Positions 15,681 to 24,103 of a DNA stretch of 41,665 nt are shown here, in pieces. Numbering within the stretch: position 1 is the first letter of the stretch; every line of letters starts with the position of its first letter. The DNA is from an uncultured Lachnospiraceae bacterium (GTDB lineage: Bacteria; Bacillota; Clostridia; Lachnospirales; Lachnospiraceae). The position numbers and the translations under genes are program-made. The DNA is taken from positions 3,256-44,920 of the forward strand of contig CAJUFU010000005.1 of assembly GCA_910585555.1 (NCBI GenBank), in the 5' to 3' direction. The notes below the pieces were generated by a model, which saw only the letters and a list, made by a program, of their open reading frames with translations, did not search any database and was not told where the DNA came from.

Positions 15681-16601
15681 CTATTCTAGTATATCGCCCG
15701 CCTGCAGGCTCTCCGCACACTCATACCGGTCTATCAAAAGGGAGCCGTCCACCGTCCGCACCACCAATTTGTTGTCGAACACATCAATCACCTCACCGGG
15801 GGCATAAGCCGAGAAATCTATCATTTCATCAAAGGGATGGGCCTCCCACACACGTACCTCCCTGCCCTTGCACATCGCAAAAGCTCCCGGAAAAGGGGCC
15901 GCCACACCGCGGATTAAATTGTAAATCTCGCGGGTCCTTTTATGAAAATCTATCTTGCCGTCCGCCGCCGTCCGCTTCTCGTACCAGGAATCAAAAGCTT
16001 TGGAATCCGTACGAATTACGATATGATCTTCCTCATAAGCCTTTAGCAGTTTACGAATCAGATTTTTGGAACAGATCATATTCTTATACTGTGCCGTGCG
16101 GATATCGTCATGGGGCGTAATGGAAAACATTTCGGTGGCAAACACATTAGGGCTGTCCGCCTTCTCATCATAGCGAAACAGATTTAGGTTAAACCGGGTA
16201 TCCCCCAAAATAATAGACCAATTTAACGGAGAACGCCCTCGGCCGAAAGGCAGGTAGCCGCTGTTGCCATGGAATCCATAGACGCCGTATTTGAAACAAT
16301 CCAGCACAGACTTGGGCATCAGCCTCTGCCACCCCATGGAAATACCGATATCAAATTCATTTTCCCGCATAAAATTCTGTGTCTTTTCATCCGTCAAAAA
16401 ATAGCTGTCCGCCTCATGCACCGGAATTCCATATTTCTCTGTCAGAACAGAAAGCCCCTTATAGCCTGACACCTGGTTTTTCTTCGTCACTTCCGGACTG
16501 ATGGTAATCACCAAATCCACCGGGCAGATTTGTTCCTGAATAAATGTCACAATATTTTCGGACGTATCTTTTACCCCAAACACCACTACTTTATATTTCA
16601 T
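15681..16601 (-). CDS. Formyltransferase-fold protein with altered active-site motif
   Basis: The protein has 306 residues. The N-terminal part ('KVVVFGVKDTSENIVTFI', then 'FDIGISMGWQRLMPKSVLDCF') and the central 'GFHGNSGYLPFGRGRSPLNWSIILGD' follow the formyl_trans_N fold used by Fmt and by sugar N-formyltransferases. A C-terminal beta domain ('PGAFAMCKGREVRVWEAHP') resembles formyl_trans_C. The usual N-x-H is G-F-H here: the catalytic His is kept but the Asn is Gly. A possible Asp is in 'EKADSPNVFA'. Placed among amino-sugar genes, it may formylate a 4-amino sugar nucleotide, but the altered Asn makes activity uncertain. GAGGA precedes the ATG. Confidence 0.75.
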   Translation of the reverse strand: MKYKVVVFGVKDTSENIVTFIQEQICPVDLVITISPEVTKKNQVSGYKGLSVLTEKYGIPVHEADSYFLTDEKTQNFMRENEFDIGISMGWQRLMPKSVLDCFKYGVYGFHGNSGYLPFGRGRSPLNWSIILGDTRFNLNLFRYDEKADSPNVFATEMFSITPHDDIRTAQYKNMICSKNLIRKLLKAYEEDHIVIRTDSKAFDSWYEKRTAADGKIDFHKRTREIYNLIRGVAAPFPGAFAMCKGREVRVWEAHPFDEMIDFSAYAPGEVIDVFDNKLVVRTVDGSLLIDRYECAESLQAGDILE

Positions 16602-16664
16602 AAGCTTCCTCGTCTCTTTCTATAACTGCCCGCCTCACTATGACAATATCTTCTCCTAAGCTGC

Positions 16665-17648
16665 CTACTGCAGATATTCCTTATACCAGTCAATGGCTAA
16701 AGCAATCCCTCTCTCAAAGTCATACTCCGGCTGATAGCCCAGCAGTTCTTTTGCCTTCGTGATATCCGCATTGGAATCCCGTACATCGCCTTTTCTGGGG
16801 GGCCCAAAATTCGGCTCCACATCTTTTTCCAGTGCCTTGCACAGATGATAATAAATATCAATCAGGAAAAGCCTGCCGCCGGCACCGATGTTAAATGCCT
16901 GTCCCGCCGCATCACTGGAAGCCTTGCAGGCGCGCAGGTTCGCTTCTATCACATTGTCGATATAAGTGAAATCCCTGGACTGCTTTCCGTCTCCATTAAT
17001 GGTAGGCACTTCCCCGTGGAGCAGCTGCTTGATGAACTTCGGAATCACCGCCGCATACATACCATTGGGATCCTGTCTGCGCCCAAATACGTTAAAATAA
17101 CGAAGTCCGTAAGTGTCCAGCCCATATAATTCCTTATAAAGGCGGCCATACTCTTCATCCACTTTCTTCGTCAGCGCATAAGGTGAGATCACGTTTCCCT
17201 CCTGCCCCTCTTTCTTGGGTAGAGTCACACTGTCCCCGTAGACAGAGGAACTGGAAGCGTAGACAAATTTCTTAACCCCATTTACCCTGGATGCTTCCAT
17301 CATATTCAAAGTACCCCGGATATTGATTTCCTCATACAGCTGAGGCATCTCAATGCTTCTGGGCACACTGCCCCAGGCCGCCTGCTGCAGCACGTAATCC
17401 ACGCCTTCTGTGGCTTCCTTACAGGTATCAAAGTTACGGATATCACCTTTGATAAAAGTAAATCTTTCATGCGGCACAAGGGGTTCGATATTTTCATATT
17501 TGCCTGTGGAAAGGTCATCCAGACACCGCACCGTATACCCCATATCAATCAGCGCTTCGCAAAGGTTAGAACCGATAAACCCAGCGCCGCCGCCCACCAA
17601 AAAAACACTGTCCTTCTCAAACGTAATCTCCCGATATCCCATTTTCAT
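16665..17648 (-). CDS. NAD-dependent UDP-N-acetylhexosamine 4-epimerase-like SDR (WbpP/TviC-like)
   Basis: This extended short-chain dehydrogenase has about 327 residues. It has the NAD-binding 'FLVGGGAGFIGSNLCEALI', catalytic Ser region 'VYASSSSVYGD', and Tyr-x3-Lys in 'SPYALTKKVDEEY'. 'QQAAWGSVPRSIEMP' is the loop typical of UDP-GlcNAc/UDP-GlcNAcA 4-epimerases such as WbpP and TviC. Together with the TviB-type dehydrogenase two genes upstream it could give UDP-GalNAcA, as in Vi antigen synthesis. The start at 17648 has GAAAGG 6 bases upstream; an ATG two codons earlier is also possible. The substrate is inferred by family. Confidence 0.85.
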   Translation of the reverse strand: MKMGYREITFEKDSVFLVGGGAGFIGSNLCEALIDMGYTVRCLDDLSTGKYENIEPLVPHERFTFIKGDIRNFDTCKEATEGVDYVLQQAAWGSVPRSIEMPQLYEEINIRGTLNMMEASRVNGVKKFVYASSSSVYGDSVTLPKKEGQEGNVISPYALTKKVDEEYGRLYKELYGLDTYGLRYFNVFGRRQDPNGMYAAVIPKFIKQLLHGEVPTINGDGKQSRDFTYIDNVIEANLRACKASSDAAGQAFNIGAGGRLFLIDIYYHLCKALEKDVEPNFGPPRKGDVRDSNADITKAKELLGYQPEYDFERGIALAIDWYKEYLQ

Positions 17649-17672
17649 AACCATCCTTTCCTGAAAATATAA

Positions 17673-19031
17673 CTATCTTTTCCTCTTGATTTGAAAATAC
17701 ACTTCCCTGATCAATAGATAATATGCAATATAAAAAATGGAAAACCCATATATCATATATCTGGACAGACACATGATCGTAATAGAAGTGGCGCACACAT
17801 TTGCCGCAATAAACAAAAGCGCAACGCCCATGGCAAGTGCTGCTTCAAAGCGCCCTTTGGCGCATATCAGATATAGGGACAGCAAAACCGCCCCCAGATA
17901 TAACAAAAATGCCGCCCAATTGATCAGCGGATGTACCACAGCAATGCTCCTGACAAAGCCGTTTACGCACAACAGAATATAATCATAAAACCACTGCCCA
18001 AAACAGACCGGTAACAGTCTGCCAATCATCCTGCCGGCCATATCGTCCGACATACTGCTCTGCTGGTAATAATCCACCTTGCCAAGGCCAAAGAAATAAG
18101 CAGACAAATCCGCCTCCAACACCTGGAATTTCAGTATATCATGGTGTTCCTCCAGATAGGATGCCCTTTCTGACATGCTATTCCCTGCATATTGATAGTT
18201 TAACCCCAAAGCATCTGCCTGTGCATAAAATCGGTCAAAAAATTCCCGTTCCAAGCTTCCCTCTTCGAACACTTCCCCGTCTTTCTCATCGCAGGCATAA
18301 ATCACATTGGTCAAGGTATTCACCTGTCCGTAGGTATTCCCCATGAAATAACCGGTGACAAAATAATTATACACATGGACTGTCAGAGTGCGCAACCCGA
18401 ACACAGCGATCAATGCTGTCAGCGGAATCAACAAGGCCTTGTATTTCTTACGAATCACAAGCTGCAGTATAAATACAAGAGCCCACATCAGGATGGTAGT
18501 CATCATCTGCCCCCTGGTCATAGAAAGCAGCCAGGCCGTCAAAAGACTGAGTATCCTGTCCCTTTTTCGCTCCTCAAAGACCATCCGCAGCAGAAAGTAC
18601 AAGAAAAACTGAAACAGAGGGATACACAACGCCTCGCTCATCACCGAGTTTTCCAGAAAAATATGGAGGGCAGACACATAGCGCGTCATCAGATGGGGCA
18701 GAAGCTGTAGAAAGACCACCAGCACTTCCTCCCACAGGCACAGCCCAAAACGCCTCGACAGATATTCCGAAAGCACTGTAATGCCAAGGGCAGTGAGCAC
18801 TCCCTGCACCGCCATTGCAACCGGAAGGTAACCCTCTCCTATCATCGACCTGAAACACCACAAAAACAGCGGATAAAGCGGCTCCCTGTGAATGTGCATA
18901 GTGATGTACTGGTCGGAATCGTTATAGACCCCAACACCACAAGCCGCAAGCATGGTCATAAAAAACACCAGCAATGCGGCCAGTATGCACAAAGCTCTCT
19001 TTCTATCCTTGTCCAATCCTACAATCTCCAA
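17673..19031 (-). CDS. Polytopic membrane protein, possible GT-C-type transferase
   Basis: The 452-residue protein has about ten membrane segments. Soon after the first one comes 'VYNDSDQYITMHIHREPLYP', an acidic and His-containing loop like those that hold the catalytic Asp in GT-C enzymes. A long hydrophilic loop (about residues 235-310) follows. No closer family is recognised. The start is a TTG inside the last codons of the tviB-like gene (13-base overlap) with GAGGG 8 bases upstream, so exact start is uncertain. It lies between the dehydrogenase and the epimerase, which suggests glycan assembly but does not prove it. Confidence 0.6.
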   Translation of the reverse strand: MEIVGLDKDRKRALCILAALLVFFMTMLAACGVGVYNDSDQYITMHIHREPLYPLFLWCFRSMIGEGYLPVAMAVQGVLTALGITVLSEYLSRRFGLCLWEEVLVVFLQLLPHLMTRYVSALHIFLENSVMSEALCIPLFQFFLYFLLRMVFEERKRDRILSLLTAWLLSMTRGQMMTTILMWALVFILQLVIRKKYKALLIPLTALIAVFGLRTLTVHVYNYFVTGYFMGNTYGQVNTLTNVIYACDEKDGEVFEEGSLEREFFDRFYAQADALGLNYQYAGNSMSERASYLEEHHDILKFQVLEADLSAYFFGLGKVDYYQQSSMSDDMAGRMIGRLLPVCFGQWFYDYILLCVNGFVRSIAVVHPLINWAAFLLYLGAVLLSLYLICAKGRFEAALAMGVALLFIAANVCATSITIMCLSRYMIYGFSIFYIAYYLLIREVYFQIKRKR

Positions 19032-20335
19032 TACCGATAACCCTCTGTCAGATATGCTTTTCTGTCCAGGATACCCTTCAAATCCATCAACACCTTCCTC
19101 TGATGCTTAGGATGATAGAAAGCATCAATATCCTCTTTCGTCAAACTCATAAACTGTTCATGGGCCACCGCAATGATGACCGCATCCATATCTTTTACCT
19201 CTTCCATGGTCTGGAAATCTATGCCATAAAGGCGCTTTGCCTCTCCAGCATCAGCGGCAGGGTCTACCACCAGCGGTGTAATACCATACTCTCCCAACTC
19301 TTTATAAATATCAATCACTTTCGTATTTCTGGTATCCGGACAGTTCTCCTTAAAGGTGAATCCCAAAATTGCCACTTTCGCCTTTTTCACCGGAATATCA
19401 GACTTAATCAAATCTTTTACCAGACTCTCGGCCACATATTTTCCCATATCATCATTGATGCGTCTGCCGGAAAGGATAATCTGAGAATGATATCCTAACG
19501 CTTCCGCCTTGTAAGTCAGATAATAAGGATCTACGCCGATACAATGTCCGCCCACAAGTCCCGGCATAAAGGGCAGGAAATTCCACTTCGTGCCCGCCGC
19601 TTCCAGAACGGACTTGGTATCGATATTCATCTTATGGAAGATAATAGAAAGCTCATTCATGAACGCAATATTGATATCTCTCTGGCTGTTCTCAATGACT
19701 TTGGCCGCCTCTGCCACCTTGATAGATTCCGCCCGGTAAACACCTACTTCCACCACCAGCTCATAAACCTTGGCAATAATGTCCAAAGTTTCCTCATCCA
19801 TGCCGGATACAATCTTCGTGATGGTCTCCAATCTATGTACTTTGTCCCCCGGATTGATACGTTCCGGTGAATAGCCAATCTTAAAGTCAACGCCGCATTT
19901 GAGTCCGGATTCCTTCTCCAAAATGGGCACACAAATATCTTCCGTCACGCCGGGATAAACCGTTGACTCAAACACCACCACAGAACCTTTTGTGAGATTC
20001 TGCCCCAGAATACGGCTTGCTCCCTCCACCGGGGATAAATCGGGCGTGTGATCGTCATTCACCGGCGTAGGCACTGCCACAATATGGAACTTTGCCTCTT
20101 TCAGCCGAGAAGCGTCCGCCGTAAAATCCACCTTTGTGTCCCGTATAACATCATTGCCTACTTCATTGGTGGGATCGATGCCATTCTGATACAGACCAAT
20201 TTTCTGCTCGTTTAAATCAAAACCTACCACCTTGATCTTTTTAGCAAAAGCAACCGCGATGGGCATACCCACATAGCCTAACCCCACCAACGATAACTTT
20301 TCCTCTCCATTTACCAGTTTCTCATATAAACCCAT
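19019..20335 (-). CDS. tviB: UDP-N-acetyl-D-glucosamine 6-dehydrogenase (TviB/WbpO type)
   Basis: This nucleotide-sugar dehydrogenase has 438 residues. It shows the NAD site 'VGLGYVGMPIAVAFA', 'VPTPVNDDHTPDL', 'GYSPERINPGDK', and the catalytic Cys in 'GLVGGHCIGVDPYYLTYKA'. The 'INPGDK' and 'GVDPYYL' segments mark the UDP-N-acetylhexosamine branch (TviB, WbpO, CapL) rather than UDP-glucose dehydrogenase. It oxidises UDP-GlcNAc (or UDP-GalNAc) twice to the uronic acid. An upstream ATG at 20383 would overlap the previous gene; the ATG at 20335 with GAGGAG 6 bases ahead is preferred. It pairs with the 4-epimerase at 16665-17648. The symbol is by subfamily, not by proven substrate. Confidence 0.88.
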   Translation of the reverse strand: MGLYEKLVNGEEKLSLVGLGYVGMPIAVAFAKKIKVVGFDLNEQKIGLYQNGIDPTNEVGNDVIRDTKVDFTADASRLKEAKFHIVAVPTPVNDDHTPDLSPVEGASRILGQNLTKGSVVVFESTVYPGVTEDICVPILEKESGLKCGVDFKIGYSPERINPGDKVHRLETITKIVSGMDEETLDIIAKVYELVVEVGVYRAESIKVAEAAKVIENSQRDINIAFMNELSIIFHKMNIDTKSVLEAAGTKWNFLPFMPGLVGGHCIGVDPYYLTYKAEALGYHSQIILSGRRINDDMGKYVAESLVKDLIKSDIPVKKAKVAILGFTFKENCPDTRNTKVIDIYKELGEYGITPLVVDPAADAGEAKRLYGIDFQTMEEVKDMDAVIIAVAHEQFMSLTKEDIDAFYHPKHQRKVLMDLKGILDRKAYLTEGYRYWRL

Positions 20336-20345
20336 TTTTTTCTCC

Positions 20346-21440
20346 TCAGCCTTTCTTGTTTGATAGTATCTGCGATACCTCATCCATATATTCTCCGGTC
20401 ACCATATTCCGGTCAAACTCCCGTTCCATTTTCTGTCTGCCCCGCCGGCCCATTTCTGCGCGCTCTTTCACAGACAGTGCCAGAAATCTTTCCATGGCAT
20501 CAATCAATTCTTCCGGATTGCCCGGTGTAAATCCAAAACCTGTCACGCCTTCCTCGAAAGCTTCTTTACAGCCGCTGATTTTGGATGCAATCACCGGTCT
20601 GCCGGTGGCCGCCCCTTCAATCAACGCATTGGACATACCTTCATGGAAAGAAGCTACCACAATGGCGCTTGCGGCCGCCAGATATTCATGTACTTCCGTG
20701 TGAAAACCGATTTGTCTGATCACGCCCTCTTTTTCCAACGTGTCCAAAAGTTCCTGATAATCTTCGTCACAGTAACCCATGATATCAAAAAATACCCGGT
20801 CGCTATGTAAGCGCTTCGCCGCCGCAATATATTCCAGGATTCCCCGTTCTTTCATGACTCTTCCCACAAAAAGGAAGCGCGTTTCCTCTCCTTTCGGGTA
20901 GGTCTCATAGCGGTGTCGTTCCAAATTGACACCGGAGCCCATAACCATCCGCGTCTTTTTGCCCATGATTCCCATCCTCTGGAAAATACCGCGGTTCTCC
21001 TCATTCTGGAAAAAGACACAGGCCGCCCGTTTTAGCCCAGCCCGGTACATAGCCACCACCAGTTTCAACAAAAAGCCCGTCCTGTCAAAGGCGCCGCCCA
21101 GGCCGGTGATGGTCGCAATATAAGGGATTTTACGCCTGCCCGCCGCAAAACCGCCGTAGACGTTGGGTTTGATGGTATAGGTGATTACCAAATCAGGCTG
21201 AATCTCTTTCATCATTGTAACGTAAGTGCGATACAGCTTCAAGTCCTCTATGGGATTGATGCCCCTTCTGTTGATGGGCGTTTTGATGATGTTACAGCCT
21301 TCTGCTTTTAATTCTTTTTCTTTTACGTCGTCCGGCATACTGACATAGACTTCATGTTCTGCTGTCAGGGCCTTGACGAATTCGTTTCGAAAGTCGTAGA
21401 GGCCGCCGGAGGAGTTTATTAGGATTAGGACTTTTGACAT
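20346..21440 (-). CDS. Glycosyltransferase family 4 (PglA-like)
   Basis: The 364-residue protein has the PglA-like N-terminal pattern 'VLILINSSGGLYDFRNEFVKAL' and 'YTIKPNVYGGFAAGRRKIPYIATITGLG', typical of enzymes that add the second sugar to an undecaprenyl-diphospho-bacillosamine-like acceptor. The donor domain has 'FLFVGRVMKERGILEY' and 'ASFHEGMSNALIEGAATGRPVIAS'. The nearby PglC-, PglE- and PglF-like genes support the same step here: transfer of a GalNAc-like sugar to the first, trideoxy sugar. AAAGG is 7 bases before the ATG. Confidence 0.88.
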   Translation of the reverse strand: MSKVLILINSSGGLYDFRNEFVKALTAEHEVYVSMPDDVKEKELKAEGCNIIKTPINRRGINPIEDLKLYRTYVTMMKEIQPDLVITYTIKPNVYGGFAAGRRKIPYIATITGLGGAFDRTGFLLKLVVAMYRAGLKRAACVFFQNEENRGIFQRMGIMGKKTRMVMGSGVNLERHRYETYPKGEETRFLFVGRVMKERGILEYIAAAKRLHSDRVFFDIMGYCDEDYQELLDTLEKEGVIRQIGFHTEVHEYLAAASAIVVASFHEGMSNALIEGAATGRPVIASKISGCKEAFEEGVTGFGFTPGNPEELIDAMERFLALSVKERAEMGRRGRQKMEREFDRNMVTGEYMDEVSQILSNKKG

Positions 21441-21464
21441 GGTTTTGCCTTTCTCAATAATCTT

Positions 21465-22448
21465 TTACGGTACAATCTTAGCCCCGCTCATATCCCGTAT
21501 CATCACTTCATTATATTTCATCATGCAGATTCCCTCCGCATATTCCCCAATTCTGACTGCATTCTCCACTCCCGCCAGATTCCTGATGACGGCCGCTGGC
21601 ATATTGGCTCCACAGGCATAGGCGTGGGGATAGCCGCCGCCGAAGCGGGGGTTGACTTCCGAGATATGATATACGCCGTCAATCATAAAGATATCGATAT
21701 CTATCATGCCCCGGAACCCGCATTTTTCTGCGAAATCCCGCAGCATCTCAAAAAGTGTCTCGTCTTTATAGGATACGGATTTATCTGTTTCCCCTGCGCG
21801 CATCTTAATCTTTTTCTTCACAAAAATATCCGTGCACTTGCCGGAAATCATGTCCACATACACGTCTGCGCCATATTCCTGTCCATCCATATATTCCTGA
21901 ATCATCAAATCGTCATACAGGCCGCACAGGACCTCAATTTCTTGATCGCTCTCTACCTTGTTGATATGAATACTAGCACTGCCACGCACTGGTTTTACGA
22001 ATACCGGATAGGAAATCTCCCCGGCTTCTTTTGCCCGGTAAAAGGATGCTTTGTCCGCATAGCATTTTGCAGTGGGTATCTGCATCTTTCGAAGCATCTC
22101 AAACATCCTGTATTTGTCAAAACAAGTCTCTACCAGCTCATAATCGGAGATAATGGGCGTCACGCCTAACGAAAGGAACTTCTCCTTTTCTTTGGCCAAC
22201 AGACTCAGTTCCGGGTCAATCAGGGAAAATACCCCTGTAATTTTTTCCTTCTTGCAGATATCCAGTATCACATCCAGATACCCTGGCGCAGTAATCCTGG
22301 GAACCAGATAAAAGGCATCCGCCTCATACACTGCCGGTGCCAGATTCGAACAATCCGTTGCAATGATTCTGCCCCGGTCTCCCAGTTCTTTCTTAAAGTA
22401 TTGTACTACTTTATCGCGTGTCCCCGCACTCAGAATCAATATATTCAT
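21465..22448 (-). CDS. ATP-grasp ligase (carbamoyl-phosphate-synthase-like)
   Basis: The protein has 327 residues: a pre-ATP-grasp domain ('NILILSAGTRDKVVQYFKKEL', 'GVFSLIDPELSLLAKEK') followed by the ATP-grasp core, with the ATP-binding 'PVFVKPVRGSASIHI', 'MIQEYMDGQEYGADVYVD' and metal-binding 'SEVNPRFGGGYPHAYACG'. Such ligases form an amide through an acyl-phosphate. It lies beside a PglC-type transferase. In Neisseria PglB2 a PglC domain is fused to an ATP-grasp domain that adds a glyceroyl group to the 4-amino sugar, so a similar N-acylation of the UDP-4-amino sugar is a good guess. The acid added is unknown. Confidence 0.85.
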   Translation of the reverse strand: MNILILSAGTRDKVVQYFKKELGDRGRIIATDCSNLAPAVYEADAFYLVPRITAPGYLDVILDICKKEKITGVFSLIDPELSLLAKEKEKFLSLGVTPIISDYELVETCFDKYRMFEMLRKMQIPTAKCYADKASFYRAKEAGEISYPVFVKPVRGSASIHINKVESDQEIEVLCGLYDDLMIQEYMDGQEYGADVYVDMISGKCTDIFVKKKIKMRAGETDKSVSYKDETLFEMLRDFAEKCGFRGMIDIDIFMIDGVYHISEVNPRFGGGYPHAYACGANMPAAVIRNLAGVENAVRIGEYAEGICMMKYNEVMIRDMSGAKIVP

Positions 22449-22472
22449 GCCTGCCGCCTTTCCCTCTCACCA

Positions 22473-23447
22473 TCATTTATCCAGCAAATCAAAGAATAAA
22501 GGAGTTCCGCCCGTATGCACAAAGAGAATCTTTTTCTCTTGAATCTGGTACTTTTCCAGATAACATTTCATACCGTGAAACGCTTTTCCCACATAGGTGC
22601 TGTCCATGGGAATCCCATCCTTTGCCATCACTTCCTCTATGGTCCTTCTGACATCCTGTGTATATTGCCCATAGCCGCCCATACGGTAGGCATCCGTAAA
22701 GAGTAACGCATCCTCCTTGAAGAGACGCGGGTACGCATCCCCCAGATAGTCCTCTATGCTCTGTCTAACTACTTCCCGTCCTCTTGCTTCCTCCCTGGCG
22801 ATGCTGATGCCCACAATCTTCTGTCCTTGTTGGCATCTCTCTGCTTCTGCCAGCAGTTTCCCGCTGATCAATCCCGCCTGTGTGGTGCCGGTGCCGGAAG
22901 CATGAAAGATATAATCAAAATGGATTCCGGTCTGTTCTTCATAAGCCGCAATTTCTTTATAGGTATTCACACAGGCACGGGTACCCGGATTCCCATGCCC
23001 TCCGCCCAGGATAAAGTAGGGATTCCTTCCCGCCTGCCTGTAGGCATCTATTCGTCTGTCAATGGTTTGTGACACTTCTGTCACTGGACAGGTCTCAATC
23101 ACAGCCCCGAAATCCTCCACCAGCCTGGTATTATAGAGCATTTCCCGGTTCTCCTCAGGCGATATGATATGACAGGATAAACCCATGGCCGACGCCATAT
23201 TGGCAATAATCCTACAGTGATTGGAGCTGTTGCTTCCATAGGTCATCACCACATCCGCACCACTTGCTTTGATCTCTTTATAAAACTCTGCGGCTTTGCG
23301 GGCCTTATTGCCGCCGAAACTGAAAGGAATCATATCCTCCCGCTTGATATAATAGCGGTTTTTGCCGTAATCACCCGACATCTCCACAATCGGCGTAGGC
23401 GCAATCCCCCGCTCAAACAGTGCAATCTGTTTCATTCTAATCCCCAT
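22473..23447 (-). CDS. PLP-dependent enzyme of the D-cysteine desulfhydrase/ACC deaminase family
   Basis: This fold-type II PLP enzyme has 324 residues. The cofactor Lys is about residue 48 in 'FGGNKARKAAEF', a Ser/Asn-rich loop 'YGSNSSNHCR' follows, and the phosphate loop is 'ASGTGTTQAGL'. The family breaks down D-cysteine, ACC or related amino acids, or racemises them. Its place between the ATP-grasp ligase and the PglC-like gene suggests it makes or adjusts the small acid that the ligase attaches. This is inference; a housekeeping enzyme carried along cannot be excluded. It starts one base after the pglC-like stop; an in-frame ATG at 23435 is an alternative. Confidence 0.85.
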   Translation of the reverse strand: MGIRMKQIALFERGIAPTPIVEMSGDYGKNRYYIKREDMIPFSFGGNKARKAAEFYKEIKASGADVVMTYGSNSSNHCRIIANMASAMGLSCHIISPEENREMLYNTRLVEDFGAVIETCPVTEVSQTIDRRIDAYRQAGRNPYFILGGGHGNPGTRACVNTYKEIAAYEEQTGIHFDYIFHASGTGTTQAGLISGKLLAEAERCQQGQKIVGISIAREEARGREVVRQSIEDYLGDAYPRLFKEDALLFTDAYRMGGYGQYTQDVRRTIEEVMAKDGIPMDSTYVGKAFHGMKCYLEKYQIQEKKILFVHTGGTPLFFDLLDK

Positions 23448-23449
23448 TC

Positions 23450-24067
23450 CTATTCCTGCTGCCTGCGGTATACATCAAAGTCAGCCACCGTCTGGTCCGC
23501 ACCGGAGAGTGTACCTGAACGCTTCAGCACTTTTCCCACCGTCATGGCAATAATCTTCATATCCATCAGGAAACTCAAATGTTCCACATAATACAGATCA
23601 TAGCGAAACCTGTCTTCCCAGCCCAATGCATTTCGCCCGTTCACCTGAGCAAGCCCTGTAAGCCCCGGCCTCACATCGTGACGGTGCCTCTCCTCATCCG
23701 TATAGTACGGCAGATATCTGACTAACAAGGGCCTGGGGCCAATCAGGCTCATATCCCCTTTCAGAATATTGAATAACTCCGGCAGTTCATCCAGGCTGGT
23801 AGAACGCAATATCTTTCCAAACTTCGTAAGCCGCACCTCATCCGGAAGAAGATTTCCCTGTGCGTCTTTTTCATCTGTCATGGAACGGAATTTATACAGC
23901 TTAAAAATTTTTTCGTGCCTGCCCGGTCTCTCCTGATGGAACAACACCGGACTGCCCAATTTCATACGTACCAATATCCATAAAATCAATAAAATCGGGC
24001 TGAGAACAATAATGCCTGTCAATGAAAGCATAAAGTCCAGAAAGCGCTTGACTGCGTTTTTATACAT
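23450..24067 (-). CDS. pglC: PglC-type polyprenol-phosphate sugar-1-phosphate transferase
   Basis: This small monotopic phosphoglycosyl transferase has 205 residues. It has one N-terminal re-entrant membrane helix, 'FHQERPGRHEKIFKLYKFRSM', 'STSLDELPELFNILKGDMSLIGPRPLL' with the catalytic Asp-Glu, and 'RPGLTGLAQVNGRN'. It moves a phospho-sugar from a UDP-sugar (UDP-diNAc-bacillosamine or a relative) to undecaprenyl phosphate and so starts the repeat unit. The ATG at 24067 has GGAG 6 bases upstream and is preferred to one at 24079. It is the only initiating transferase in the window. Confidence 0.9.
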   Translation of the reverse strand: MYKNAVKRFLDFMLSLTGIIVLSPILLILWILVRMKLGSPVLFHQERPGRHEKIFKLYKFRSMTDEKDAQGNLLPDEVRLTKFGKILRSTSLDELPELFNILKGDMSLIGPRPLLVRYLPYYTDEERHRHDVRPGLTGLAQVNGRNALGWEDRFRYDLYYVEHLSFLMDMKIIAMTVGKVLKRSGTLSGADQTVADFDVYRRQQE

Positions 24068-24103
24068 GATACTCTCCATTCCGGAGCTTCACACCCCTGC
24101 TCC

